A stretch of DNA of 64,000 nucleotides. It comes from Solimicrobium sp040544425. Lineage in GTDB: Bacteria; Pseudomonadota; Gammaproteobacteria; Burkholderiales; Burkholderiaceae_D. The notes below the pieces were generated by a model that saw nothing but the letters and a program-made list of their open reading frames with translations, was not told the origin of the DNA and made no database searches. The translations under genes were made by a program, and so were the position numbers. Positions within the stretch are counted from its first letter, which is position 1. Each line of letters opens with the position of its first letter. Of this stretch, positions 33,707 through 41,657 are shown piece by piece. The stretch is taken from positions 1 to 64,000 of the forward strand of contig JBEONO010000006.1 in assembly GCA_040544425.1 (NCBI GenBank), given 5' to 3'.

Positions 33707-34024
33707 TTACTGCAATTTAATTTCCACATCAACGCCAGCTGGCAAGTCCAGCTTCATCAATGCATCTACTGTTTTTTCAGTAGGATCAACGATATCCATC
33801 AAACGTTGGTGCGTACGAATTTCGAATTGATCGCGTGACGTTTTATTAACGTGTGGTGAACGCAGTACATCGAAACGTTGGATACGAGTTGGCAACGGAA
33901 CCGGTCCTTTGACAATTGCGCCAGTACGCTTTGCTGTATCAACGATTTCTAAAGCAGACTGATCGATCAATTTGTAATCGAATGCTTTCAGACGAATGCG
34001 AATTTTTTGATTTGGTGTAGACAT
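33707..34024 (-). CDS. rpsJ: ribosomal protein S10
   Basis: Head protein and NusG/NusB partner in antitermination. 105 residues, two or three more than usual at the N-terminus (MSTPNQ before KIRIRLKAFD). GPVPLPTRIQRFDVLRSPHVNK and QFEIRTHQRLMDI are canonical. It is separated from rplC by a 170-base spacer with a promoter-like sequence. Confidence 0.98.
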   Translation of the reverse strand: MSTPNQKIRIRLKAFDYKLIDQSALEIVDTAKRTGAIVKGPVPLPTRIQRFDVLRSPHVNKTSRDQFEIRTHQRLMDIVDPTEKTVDALMKLDLPAGVDVEIKLQ

Positions 34025-34046
34025 GATTTTCCTTTAAAGAACGAAT

Positions 34047-34076
34047 CACGGCAGCCTGTTTATTTTGACTGCCGTG
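34047..34076 (-). other. hairpin between tuf and rpsJ
   Basis: A perfect 8-bp stem (CACGGCAG with CTGCCGTG) and 14-base loop lies in the 103-base spacer. On the minus strand the following sequence is T-rich but interrupted (ATTCGTTCTTT), so it may be a partial terminator that lets high tuf expression be separated from the S10 genes. Confidence 0.4.
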
Positions 34077-34127
34077 TTATTTATATATGCCGGTTCAGTG
34101 ACCCAGCCTATTTCTTTACAACACTTA

Positions 34128-35318
34128 TTAGGCGATGATTTTTGCAACAACGCCCGCACCAACAGTACGGCCACCTTCACGAATCGCGAAGCGCAAGCCT
34201 TCTTCCATCGCGATCGGGTTGATCAACTTGACAGTGATCGACACGTTATCGCCTGGCATAACCATTTCTTTATCCGCAGGCAACTCGATCGAACCCGTTA
34301 CGTCCGTGGTACGGAAGTAGAACTGTGGACGATAGTTGTTGAAGAATGGCGTGTGACGGCCACCTTCATCTTTGGACAGGACATAGATCTCGCCCGTGAA
34401 ATGATTATGCGGCTTGATCGAACCTGGCTTTGCCAGAACCTGACCACGCTGCACGTCTTCACGCTTGGTGCCGCGCAACAAAACGCCGACGTTGTCGCCT
34501 GCCTGACCTTGATCCAATAACTTACGGAACATTTCAACACCGGTACAGGTGGTTTTTTGCGTATCAGTAATACCAATGATTTCCAGCTCTTCACCAACTT
34601 TAACAATACCGCGCTCGATACGGCCAGTTACCACAGTACCGCGACCCGAGATCGAAAATACATCTTCTACCGGCAACAGGAAGGTACCGTCAACAGCACG
34701 TTCCGGTGTAGGGATATAGGTATCCAATGCGTCAGCCAGTTTCATAATGGCTTCTTCACCCAATGGACCCTTGTCGCCTTCCAGCGCCAATTTTGCAGAA
34801 CCCTGGATGATCGGCAGATCGTCGCCTGGGAAATCGTACTTGGAAAGTAACTCACGCACTTCCATTTCAACCAGCTCCAGCAATTCAGCATCGTCAACCA
34901 TGTCGCACTTGTTCAGGAACACGATGATGTAAGGAACGCCAACCTGACGTGCCAACAGGATATGTTCGCGAGTTTGCGGCATAGGACCGTCAGCTGCGGA
35001 ACAGACCAGAATCGCGCCGTCCATTTGAGCAGCGCCGGTAATCATGTTTTTCACATAATCAGCATGGCCTGGGCAGTCAACGTGAGCGTAGTGACGCGCT
35101 GCTGTTTCGTATTCTACGTGCGCAGTATTAATCGTAATACCACGTGCTTTTTCTTCCGGTGCAGCGTCGATTTCATCGTATTTCTTGGCTTCGCCGCCGA
35201 ATTTTGATGACAGTACAGTCGCAATCGCTGCTGTCAGTGTTGTTTTACCATGATCAACGTGGCCAATTGTTCCCACATTCACGTGCGGCTTGGTCCGCTC
35301 AAACTTGCTCTTTGCCAT
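34128..35318 (-). CDS. tuf: elongation factor Tu
   Basis: GTPase that brings aminoacyl-tRNA to the A site. 396 residues; GTP motifs GHVDHGKT, DCPGHADY, NKCDMVDD and the switch region RGITINTAHVEYE are exact, and domains 2 and 3 follow (GTVVTGRIERG, GVEMFRKLLDQG). Most proteobacteria carry two tuf copies; only this one, after fusA, is in the window. Confidence 0.99.
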   Translation of the reverse strand: MAKSKFERTKPHVNVGTIGHVDHGKTTLTAAIATVLSSKFGGEAKKYDEIDAAPEEKARGITINTAHVEYETAARHYAHVDCPGHADYVKNMITGAAQMDGAILVCSAADGPMPQTREHILLARQVGVPYIIVFLNKCDMVDDAELLELVEMEVRELLSKYDFPGDDLPIIQGSAKLALEGDKGPLGEEAIMKLADALDTYIPTPERAVDGTFLLPVEDVFSISGRGTVVTGRIERGIVKVGEELEIIGITDTQKTTCTGVEMFRKLLDQGQAGDNVGVLLRGTKREDVQRGQVLAKPGSIKPHNHFTGEIYVLSKDEGGRHTPFFNNYRPQFYFRTTDVTGSIELPADKEMVMPGDNVSITVKLINPIAMEEGLRFAIREGGRTVGAGVVAKIIA

Positions 35319-35366
35319 TTTTTTCTTCCTTCAAAAAGAACGATTAGTACTTACTTAGTATGTGAA

Positions 35367-35396
35367 CGCGCTCATTCCGATAACCGAATGAGCGCG
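35367..35396 (-). other. hairpin between fusA and tuf
   Basis: A perfect 11-bp stem (CGCGCTCATTC with GAATGAGCGCG) around an eight-base loop fills part of the 127-base spacer. There is no T-tract. Such stems often set RNA processing or 3' stability of the upstream message. Confidence 0.45.
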
Positions 35397-35445
35397 ACTC
35401 AATGAGAAAAAACTATAAATCAATCAACCCGCAATTCTACAGCGA

Positions 35446-37551
35446 TTACTTCGCTTTTGCACTAACGATAGCGTCAATAACGTTTTTCGGCGCTTCAGAG
35501 TAATGCTTAAATTCCATTGTGTAAGTTGCACGGCCTTGGGTTGCTGAACGCAATGAAGTCGAGTATCCAAACATTTCCGACAATGGAACTTCGGCTTTAA
35601 TAATCTTGCCGCCGCCACCTGGGATTTCATCCATGCCTTGAACCATACCGCGACGCGACGACAAGTCACCCATCACAGTACCAGCGTAGTCTTCCGGCGT
35701 TTCAACTTCAACCGACATCATTGGCTCCAGAATGACCGGGCTCGCTTTTCGGCAACCATCTTTGAACGCCATCGAAGCAGCCATACGGAACGCGTTTTCG
35801 TTCGAGTCAACGTCATGGTATGAACCGAAGAACAAGGTAACTTTAACGTCAACAACCGGATAGCCAGCCATTACGCCTGAAGTCAATGTTTCGCGTACAC
35901 CTTTTTCAACTGCGGGGATATATTCACGGGGAACTGTACCGCCTTTGATCGCATCAACGAATTCAAAACCTTTGCCCGGCTCTTGCGGTTCGATCTTCAG
36001 TACGACGTGACCGTACTGACCACGACCACCAGACTGCTTGACGAACTTGCCTTCAATTTCTTCGCAAACCTTGCGAATCGTTTCGCGGTACGCAACCTGC
36101 GGCTTACCGACAGTCGCTTCCACGCCAAATTCGCGCTTCATCCGATCGACGATGATTTCCAGGTGCAGTTCGCCCATACCACCAATAATAGTCTGGCCGG
36201 ATTCTTCATCTGTTTTTACGCGGAATGAAGGATCTTCCTGCGCCAGGCGATTCAATGCCAGGCCCATTTTTTCCTGGTCAGCCTTGGTTTTTGGCTCAAC
36301 AGCCTGAGAAATAACTGGCTCAGGGAATACCATGCGTTCCAGAGTGATGACCGATGACGGATCACACAATGTCTCACCGGTAGTCGCTTCTTTCAAACCC
36401 ACGGCAGCAGCGATATCGCCAGCATGCACTTCCTTGATTTCTTCGCGCTGATTGGCATGCATCTGCAAAATACGACCGATACGTTCTTTCTTGCCCTTGT
36501 TCGGGTTGTAGACTGTATCGCCTGACTTCATCGAACCAGAATAGACGCGGAAGAAAATCAATTGACCAACAAACGGATCGGTCATGATCTTGAACGCCAA
36601 TGCCGAGAATTTCTCGGAATCTTCTGCTTTACGCGAAGTTGGCTCGTCATATTCGTCCATACCAGTGACCGGCGGAATATCCACTGGCGAAGGCAGAAAT
36701 TCAATCACCGCATCCAACATGGCCTGAACGCCCTTGTTTTTAAATGCAGTACCGCACATCATCGGCACGATTTCAGCCGCGATCGTACGAGCACGCAACG
36801 CGCCCTTGACTTCTTCTTCAGTCAAATCACCTTCTTCAAGGTATTTGTTCATTAATTCTTCGTTGGATTCGGCCGCAGCTTCCACCATCTTTTCGCGCCA
36901 CTCGGCAGCCGAGGCCTGCAACTCTGCAGGGATTTCGCGATAGTCAAACTTCATCCCTTGAGATGCATCATCCCAATAGATTGCCTTCATCTTGACCAAA
37001 TCCACAACGCCCAAGAAGTTTTCTTCCGCGCCAATCGGGATTTGAATCAATACTGGATTTGCCTTCAGACGTGCACGCATCTGTTCGTAAACTTTGAAAA
37101 AGTTCGCGCCGGTACGATCCATCTTATTCACAAATGCCAGACGTGGAACTTTGTATTTGTTAGCCTGACGCCATACAGTTTCTGACTGCGGCTGTACACC
37201 ACCTACCGCACAATAAACCATGCAGGCGCCATCCAGAACACGCATCGAACGCTCAACTTCAATCGTGAAGTCAACGTGGCCAGGTGTATCAATGATGTTG
37301 ATATGATGTTCAGGGAAATTGTTGGCCATCCCCTTCCAGAAGCAGGTCGTCGCAGCGGAAGTAATTGTGATCCCGCGCTCTTGCTCTTGCTCCATCCAGT
37401 CCATGGTGGCCGCGCCATCATGCACCTCACCAATTTTATGATTAACGCCGGTATAGAACAAAACACGTTCAGTAGTCGTCGTTTTACCAGCGTCAATATG
37501 CGCTGAGATACCAATGTTACGGTAACGCTCAATAGGGGTCTTGCGGGCCAT
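35446..37551 (-). CDS. fusA: elongation factor G
   Basis: GTPase that drives translocation on the ribosome and, with RRF, recycling. 701 residues from the ATG of MARKTPIERYRNIGISAHID; AGGA lies upstream and an earlier TTG is rejected. G motifs AHIDAGKTTTTER, DTPGHVDF and NKMDRTGAN are intact, then domains II-V, ending with the RGMVQGMDEIPGGGGKI region. Order rpsL-rpsG-fusA-tuf is the classical str operon. Confidence 0.99.
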   Translation of the reverse strand: MARKTPIERYRNIGISAHIDAGKTTTTERVLFYTGVNHKIGEVHDGAATMDWMEQEQERGITITSAATTCFWKGMANNFPEHHINIIDTPGHVDFTIEVERSMRVLDGACMVYCAVGGVQPQSETVWRQANKYKVPRLAFVNKMDRTGANFFKVYEQMRARLKANPVLIQIPIGAEENFLGVVDLVKMKAIYWDDASQGMKFDYREIPAELQASAAEWREKMVEAAAESNEELMNKYLEEGDLTEEEVKGALRARTIAAEIVPMMCGTAFKNKGVQAMLDAVIEFLPSPVDIPPVTGMDEYDEPTSRKAEDSEKFSALAFKIMTDPFVGQLIFFRVYSGSMKSGDTVYNPNKGKKERIGRILQMHANQREEIKEVHAGDIAAAVGLKEATTGETLCDPSSVITLERMVFPEPVISQAVEPKTKADQEKMGLALNRLAQEDPSFRVKTDEESGQTIIGGMGELHLEIIVDRMKREFGVEATVGKPQVAYRETIRKVCEEIEGKFVKQSGGRGQYGHVVLKIEPQEPGKGFEFVDAIKGGTVPREYIPAVEKGVRETLTSGVMAGYPVVDVKVTLFFGSYHDVDSNENAFRMAASMAFKDGCRKASPVILEPMMSVEVETPEDYAGTVMGDLSSRRGMVQGMDEIPGGGGKIIKAEVPLSEMFGYSTSLRSATQGRATYTMEFKHYSEAPKNVIDAIVSAKAK

Positions 37552-37577
37552 AATCAATCCTAATTCTAATAAAGGAA

Positions 37578-37609
37578 AAACCGAGCATCATTTTCAGGAT
37601 ACTCGGTTT
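37578..37609 (-). other. hairpin between rpsG and fusA
   Basis: An 8-bp stem (AAACCGAG with CTCGGTTT) with a 16-base loop sits in the 134-base spacer, about 27 bases before the fusA start. In the minus strand a short T/C-rich run follows. Weak attenuator or processing site are both possible. Confidence 0.35.
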
Positions 37610-37685
37610 GTTTCAACATACTTCACAAAGTATCTGCACCAGGCACATGCACAACAAGCGGCACAGCACAAATTCTATTTCAAGC

Positions 37686-38156
37686 TTAGAAACGGAAATG
37701 TGAGAATGCTTTATTGGCTTCAGCCATACGATGAACTTCATCGCGTTTTTTCATTGCACCGCCACGACCTTCAGCGGCCTCCAACAATTCACCAGCCAAA
37801 CGTTGCGGCATGGATTTTTCACTGCGCTTGTTTGCTGCTTCACGCAGCCAACGCATTGACAAAGCCAGACGCCGAACTGGACGAACTTCAACTGGAACCT
37901 GATAGTTTGCACCACCAACCCGGCGAGATTTAACCTCAACCAGCGGCTTGGCGTTACCGATAGCAGCAGTGAAAACTTCCAATGGATCTTTACCAGATTT
38001 GGTCTGAATGTGATCGAACGCACCATAAATGATACCTTCGGCTACAGATTTTTTACCTGACAACATCAAAACGTTGACAAATTTTGCGACTTCGACATTA
38101 CCGAATTTTGGATCCGGCAATATATCGCGTTTGGGCACTTCACGACGACGTGGCAT
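37686..38156 (-). CDS. rpsG: ribosomal protein S7
   Basis: Initiates assembly of the 30S head; in Escherichia coli it represses the str operon. 156 residues from MPRRREVPKRDILPDPKFG; a frame with five more codons is rejected because AAGGAAAAG lies before this ATG. GGANYQVPVEVRPVRRLALSMRW and the C-terminal HRMAEANKAFSHFRF are typical. Confidence 0.97.
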   Translation of the reverse strand: MPRRREVPKRDILPDPKFGNVEVAKFVNVLMLSGKKSVAEGIIYGAFDHIQTKSGKDPLEVFTAAIGNAKPLVEVKSRRVGGANYQVPVEVRPVRRLALSMRWLREAANKRSEKSMPQRLAGELLEAAEGRGGAMKKRDEVHRMAEANKAFSHFRF

Positions 38157-38209
38157 TTCTTTTCCTTTCAATCTTCAGTTGAGACTGCAAACGATCTTTG
38201 CAACCTCTC

Positions 38210-38230
38210 GGGGAGCCATCATAGCTCTCC
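38210..38230 (-). other. hairpin between rpsL and rpsG
   Basis: A 7-bp stem with one G-U pair (GGGGAGC with GCTCTCC) and seven-base loop lies in the 141-base spacer. In enterobacteria the rpsL-rpsG spacer is the S7 repressor site; similar use here is only a possibility. Confidence 0.3.
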
Positions 38231-38297
38231 ACTTACTCGGCTAATTACACAACCGGAATAAATAACTAAATCAATTTAATGCTTCAGCACACAAGAA

Positions 38298-38681
38298 TTA
38301 CTTCTTGGCAGCCTTGGCTTTCTTCGAACCATATTTGGAACGAGCTTGTTTACGGTCTTTAACGCCTTGGGTATCCAATGCGCCGCGAACCATATGGTAA
38401 CGCACACCCGGCAAATCCTTGACACGACCACCACGCAGCAACACTACGCTATGCTCTTGCAAGTTATGGCCTTCACCGCCGATATACGAAATAACTTCGA
38501 AACCGTTGGTCAAGCGTACTTTGGCAACCTTACGCAAAGCCGAGTTAGGCTTTTTCGGGGTTGTCGTGTAAACGCGAGTACAAACTCCACGTTTTTGCGG
38601 GCTGTTTTCCAGCGCCGGCGATTTGCTTTTGACACGTGCAGAAACACGTGGCTGGCGAATCAATTGATTGATGGTTGGCAT
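38298..38681 (-). CDS. rpsL: ribosomal protein S12
   Basis: Decoding-centre protein and site of streptomycin resistance. 127 residues from MPTINQLIRQPR; the ATG is preceded by a weak GGGTTAGA element. TTPKKPNSALRKVAKVRLT shows the streptomycin-sensitive lysine, and DLPGVRYHMVRG is intact. First gene of the str operon; about 450 bases of leader and spacer precede it. Confidence 0.97.
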   Translation of the reverse strand: MPTINQLIRQPRVSARVKSKSPALENSPQKRGVCTRVYTTTPKKPNSALRKVAKVRLTNGFEVISYIGGEGHNLQEHSVVLLRGGRVKDLPGVRYHMVRGALDTQGVKDRKQARSKYGSKKAKAAKK

Positions 38682-39134
38682 CGTTCTAACCCAACAAAAA
38701 TAAAACAAACATAAGACAAAGCCCGGAAACGATTGCCCGGGGACTAATCAATCTCTCGCACAGTGATGTGCGGGTAGCTGCAGGTAACCTTGAAATGCAT
38801 CAGGTTCCGATCACATCTTCTCTGCCCGTTTCCGCACTTGAGCGCTGCATTATGGACGTATTTCATGACCACAATGTTACGTACAGCTTTATGCAGTTTC
38901 TGCGTAGTTCTTGCATACCTGCACAACGGAAACAAAATCGAGAACTCACAAGTTTAAACTTGCTTTGGGAATAGGTCAATCAATTTCATCGGATAAGCTA
39001 TGAGAATCGGCGCCAGGCTGAAGAAAATTACTTTTATGCCACAACGGGAGCCAAATCGCTGATCCAGGCTTAAATCGGGATGGTTGCAGGAAGTGGTCTT
39101 GCAACCCGTCAAAGAGCAGCGGGTAAAGTCAAAG
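38682..39134. other. gene-free stretch between rpsL and the diguanylate cyclase gene
   Basis: This 453-base stretch must contain the promoter and leader of the str operon, and the end of the cyclase transcript. I see a 5-bp CCCGG/CCGGG stem at 38722-38741 in the leader, a 14-base perfect palindrome at 38949-38962, and a 7-bp GGTTGCA/TGCAACC stem at 39082-39106 just past the cyclase stop. No supported gene is present, and no clear -35/-10 pair could be chosen by eye. Confidence 0.45.
38949..38962. promoter_or_regulatory. 14-base perfect palindrome upstream of rpsL
   Basis: CAAGTTT and AAACTTG are fused into one perfect palindrome about 270 bases before rpsL. It is a plausible dimer-binding site, or chance in AT-rich DNA. 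Confidence 0.25.
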
Positions 39135-41225
39135 TCATACGTACTCAGTTGGATTGTCTTTTTGCACAGGCCCTGGAATTTGCGCAATGGTTACCCTACC
39201 CTGGGTGATGGAATTTTCCAAATTTCCCTCAAGCAACTCATCCAGGTCTTCTTGCTTAACTCCGACTACATTAATGCCAATGGCCTGATTTCTTCCCCGC
39301 GTTTTCGCCATATAGAGTGCTGAGTCTGCCAAATTCAGCATTTTTTCCCAGTTCGGGTCGACTTCGCTGTCGACACCCATTGGCAGTGAAATATAACCGG
39401 CGGAGATTGTCGCATGAATCACCTTTTGTTCAAATTCAACCGCCTGTCCCCCGCAACTGATCAGGATACGCTCAACCACCAAGGGTAAATTCGCCGCCGG
39501 AATATGACTCAGAAAAATCAGGAATTCTTCTCCTCCCCAACGCATCAACATATCTTGATCGCGCATCACATCCGACAGTCGCTTGCTGAACTCGATCAAC
39601 ACCGCGTCACCTGAAGCGTGACCGTAGGTATCGTTAATGCGTTTGAAATGATCGATGTCCAACATGACAAGAGCATGGGGCGGACTGATGTTGTCGCTGG
39701 ATCGCCGGTCACTGAGTTGGGTGCGGAATTTCATCGCATCGTGGAAAGCGCGCCGGTTGAATAATCCGGTCAACGGGTCGCGTGTGGATTGATGCGCCAA
39801 TTTGACATTCGCTTCTTCGAGATTCCGATTGGCTTCTCTGACTCTGCGATACAAATACAAAATAATTATTGCGACGGTCGCGGCAATGACCGTCGATAAA
39901 ATTGCGATCACGCGTTGTAGCCCTTTATTTTTGATTTCCGCGCTTTGTACCTGATTTTTTTGCTCAAGCACCTCGATCTGCTTTTGTCGTTCACTGGCAT
40001 CGTATTTGGCTCTCATTTCAGAGACAGCCCGATCACGATCTGACTTGAACAGCTCAGTCGACAATGCCAATTGCTCGACAATTTGCTTATAGGCCTCCCG
40101 GTACATACCGGCTTTTGCATAAGCCGCAGCAAATTGCCCAAGCACAGGTTCCACCTGGGTCTTTGCGTCCCCTTTCCGCAGGCGGACTATGCCTTGTTCA
40201 ACCTGTCTGGCGCCAACCACGACCTCGCCCAATCCCATCTGACATAGCCCGACATTTATCATCGCAGTAGTCTGCAAATCTTCAGACGCCAATTTCTCGG
40301 CCAGTTCAGCGGTTTGCTTTGCATACCGCAGACACTGCTCAAAATTATTTAATCGGTAATAGGTGTCGGACAGGTTATTGACCGCATAGGCTTCGCTGCG
40401 CCGATCCGCAATGTTGCGTGCGATTTTTTGTGCTTCCAAATAGGCAGAGATAGCATCCTGATGCCGTTCAAGGTCGGTAAAGGCTGCGCCACGATTCAAG
40501 GTCAGTGTTGCCAGACTATTTTGCGCACCGACCGATTCAGCAAGCCTGGCACCTTGATCAAAATTTTCCAGTGCAGACTTTGGATCTTTGAGATCCAGGT
40601 AGATCGTGCCGATAATGTTGAGTGCTTTGATTCTTAGAAGATCGTCGTGCTTATTTTTACTCTCCAACAGCTGTATCGCAGCCAGTTGATATTGCAAGGC
40701 CACATTGAAATCACCCAGTTCGCTGTAAATGATCGACGCGTTGCTGCTGACTGTCCTCGTTAAATTTTTATCATTCACCTTCTTTGCCAACTGCAGTGCC
40801 TGTTCGATGGTCTGCCTGGCAGCATCAAACTTGCCCTGATCACTCAACATGCGCGCCTGAAAATTCAACATCAATGTTCTGGAGTAATTATCGTCATAAC
40901 GTTTGGCAAGCTCGCCGAGCTCGCCAGTCAATTCTTGGGCCAGAACGTGTCGATCATCACTCAGGTAGAGGGTAATAAGTGCGCTCAAGACCAGGCGCTG
41001 ATCGTCCACTGTGGCGCTGGCCGGCAAATGTTGTTTTAATTCGACTAATTGCCGGATTGCGTCAGCAATCTTGGTTTCGGCCAGATCCTGAATCCGGAAA
41101 ACTTCGGTATTCATTTCAGGGCCAGGCGACGCTCCGGCTTCTGAGTTGGGGAGAAACGCACAAAACAAGGCAAATCCTGCGAACCAGATCCGCAATAAAT
41201 CAAAGCAATGTGCATTTGTCCGCAT
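39135..41225 (-). CDS. membrane diguanylate cyclase with TPR sensor region
   Basis: Makes cyclic di-GMP from two GTP. About 696 residues from the ATG that gives a good signal peptide (FAGFALFCAFL); an upstream ATG adds 26 polar residues and neither has a clear RBS. Residues about 60-370 are repeated helical pairs of the TPR type (for example YYRLNNFEQCLRYAKQT). A charged coiled coil (about 380-430) is followed by one membrane helix (VIAATVAIIILYLY). The GGDEF domain is at about 490-650, with DPLTGLFNRRAFHDAM and the active site RWGGEEF. The substrate-binding loop is intact and no RxxD I-site was confirmed. So a periplasmic or extracytoplasmic TPR domain probably controls a cytoplasmic cyclase. 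Confidence 0.88.
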   Translation of the reverse strand: MRTNAHCFDLLRIWFAGFALFCAFLPNSEAGASPGPEMNTEVFRIQDLAETKIADAIRQLVELKQHLPASATVDDQRLVLSALITLYLSDDRHVLAQELTGELGELAKRYDDNYSRTLMLNFQARMLSDQGKFDAARQTIEQALQLAKKVNDKNLTRTVSSNASIIYSELGDFNVALQYQLAAIQLLESKNKHDDLLRIKALNIIGTIYLDLKDPKSALENFDQGARLAESVGAQNSLATLTLNRGAAFTDLERHQDAISAYLEAQKIARNIADRRSEAYAVNNLSDTYYRLNNFEQCLRYAKQTAELAEKLASEDLQTTAMINVGLCQMGLGEVVVGARQVEQGIVRLRKGDAKTQVEPVLGQFAAAYAKAGMYREAYKQIVEQLALSTELFKSDRDRAVSEMRAKYDASERQKQIEVLEQKNQVQSAEIKNKGLQRVIAILSTVIAATVAIIILYLYRRVREANRNLEEANVKLAHQSTRDPLTGLFNRRAFHDAMKFRTQLSDRRSSDNISPPHALVMLDIDHFKRINDTYGHASGDAVLIEFSKRLSDVMRDQDMLMRWGGEEFLIFLSHIPAANLPLVVERILISCGGQAVEFEQKVIHATISAGYISLPMGVDSEVDPNWEKMLNLADSALYMAKTRGRNQAIGINVVGVKQEDLDELLEGNLENSITQGRVTIAQIPGPVQKDNPTEYV

Positions 41226-41657
41226 ATTTTGCAAGGTTCCAATGTCATTTCTGGGACAAACAGGCCCGTTCCCAAGAGGGCGACTCGCGACAATTACTGA
41301 CATAACTACGGTATGAGAATGAATTGCGGTCTAGTCTGAATCCGATACCAACTTTATAAATTGCGCTGAATTTGACCTCGATACTGGCCCGAAGACCGAT
41401 ACAAATCAGCCAGCTCATCGCTTCTGCTTAGTTGTCTTTTGTTAATTTTAGCCAGTTCGGGGCGATTATCAAGATTTATTCCTGTATGCGTAATTTTTTG
41501 CTTTAATGAAAGGAACCATATTTAACCACAGTAACAGGCTCAACAATAAGAGGCGTCCAATAATTGGCGAAAGGCTTAATTTTCTAACATGGCTGCTTTA
41601 CTGAGCGTATATTAGTGCGTATTGGCAACTCAATTGATTCAGGAGAACCGGGGACTT
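41226..41657. other. divergent spacer between cyclase and FapA-type genes
   Basis: The 432-base AT-rich stretch separates two divergent genes and must hold both promoters. No repeat, terminator or extra gene stands out. AGGAG and GGGGA elements precede the right-hand ATG. Confidence 0.4.

Noticed and set aside
38682..39134. A tRNA or small RNA gene before rpsL
   Set aside because: No cloverleaf, conserved GGTTCGA arm or terminator could be found.
41226..41657. A rnpB-like or 6S-like RNA in the spacer
   Set aside because: No matching conserved stem or motif was seen.
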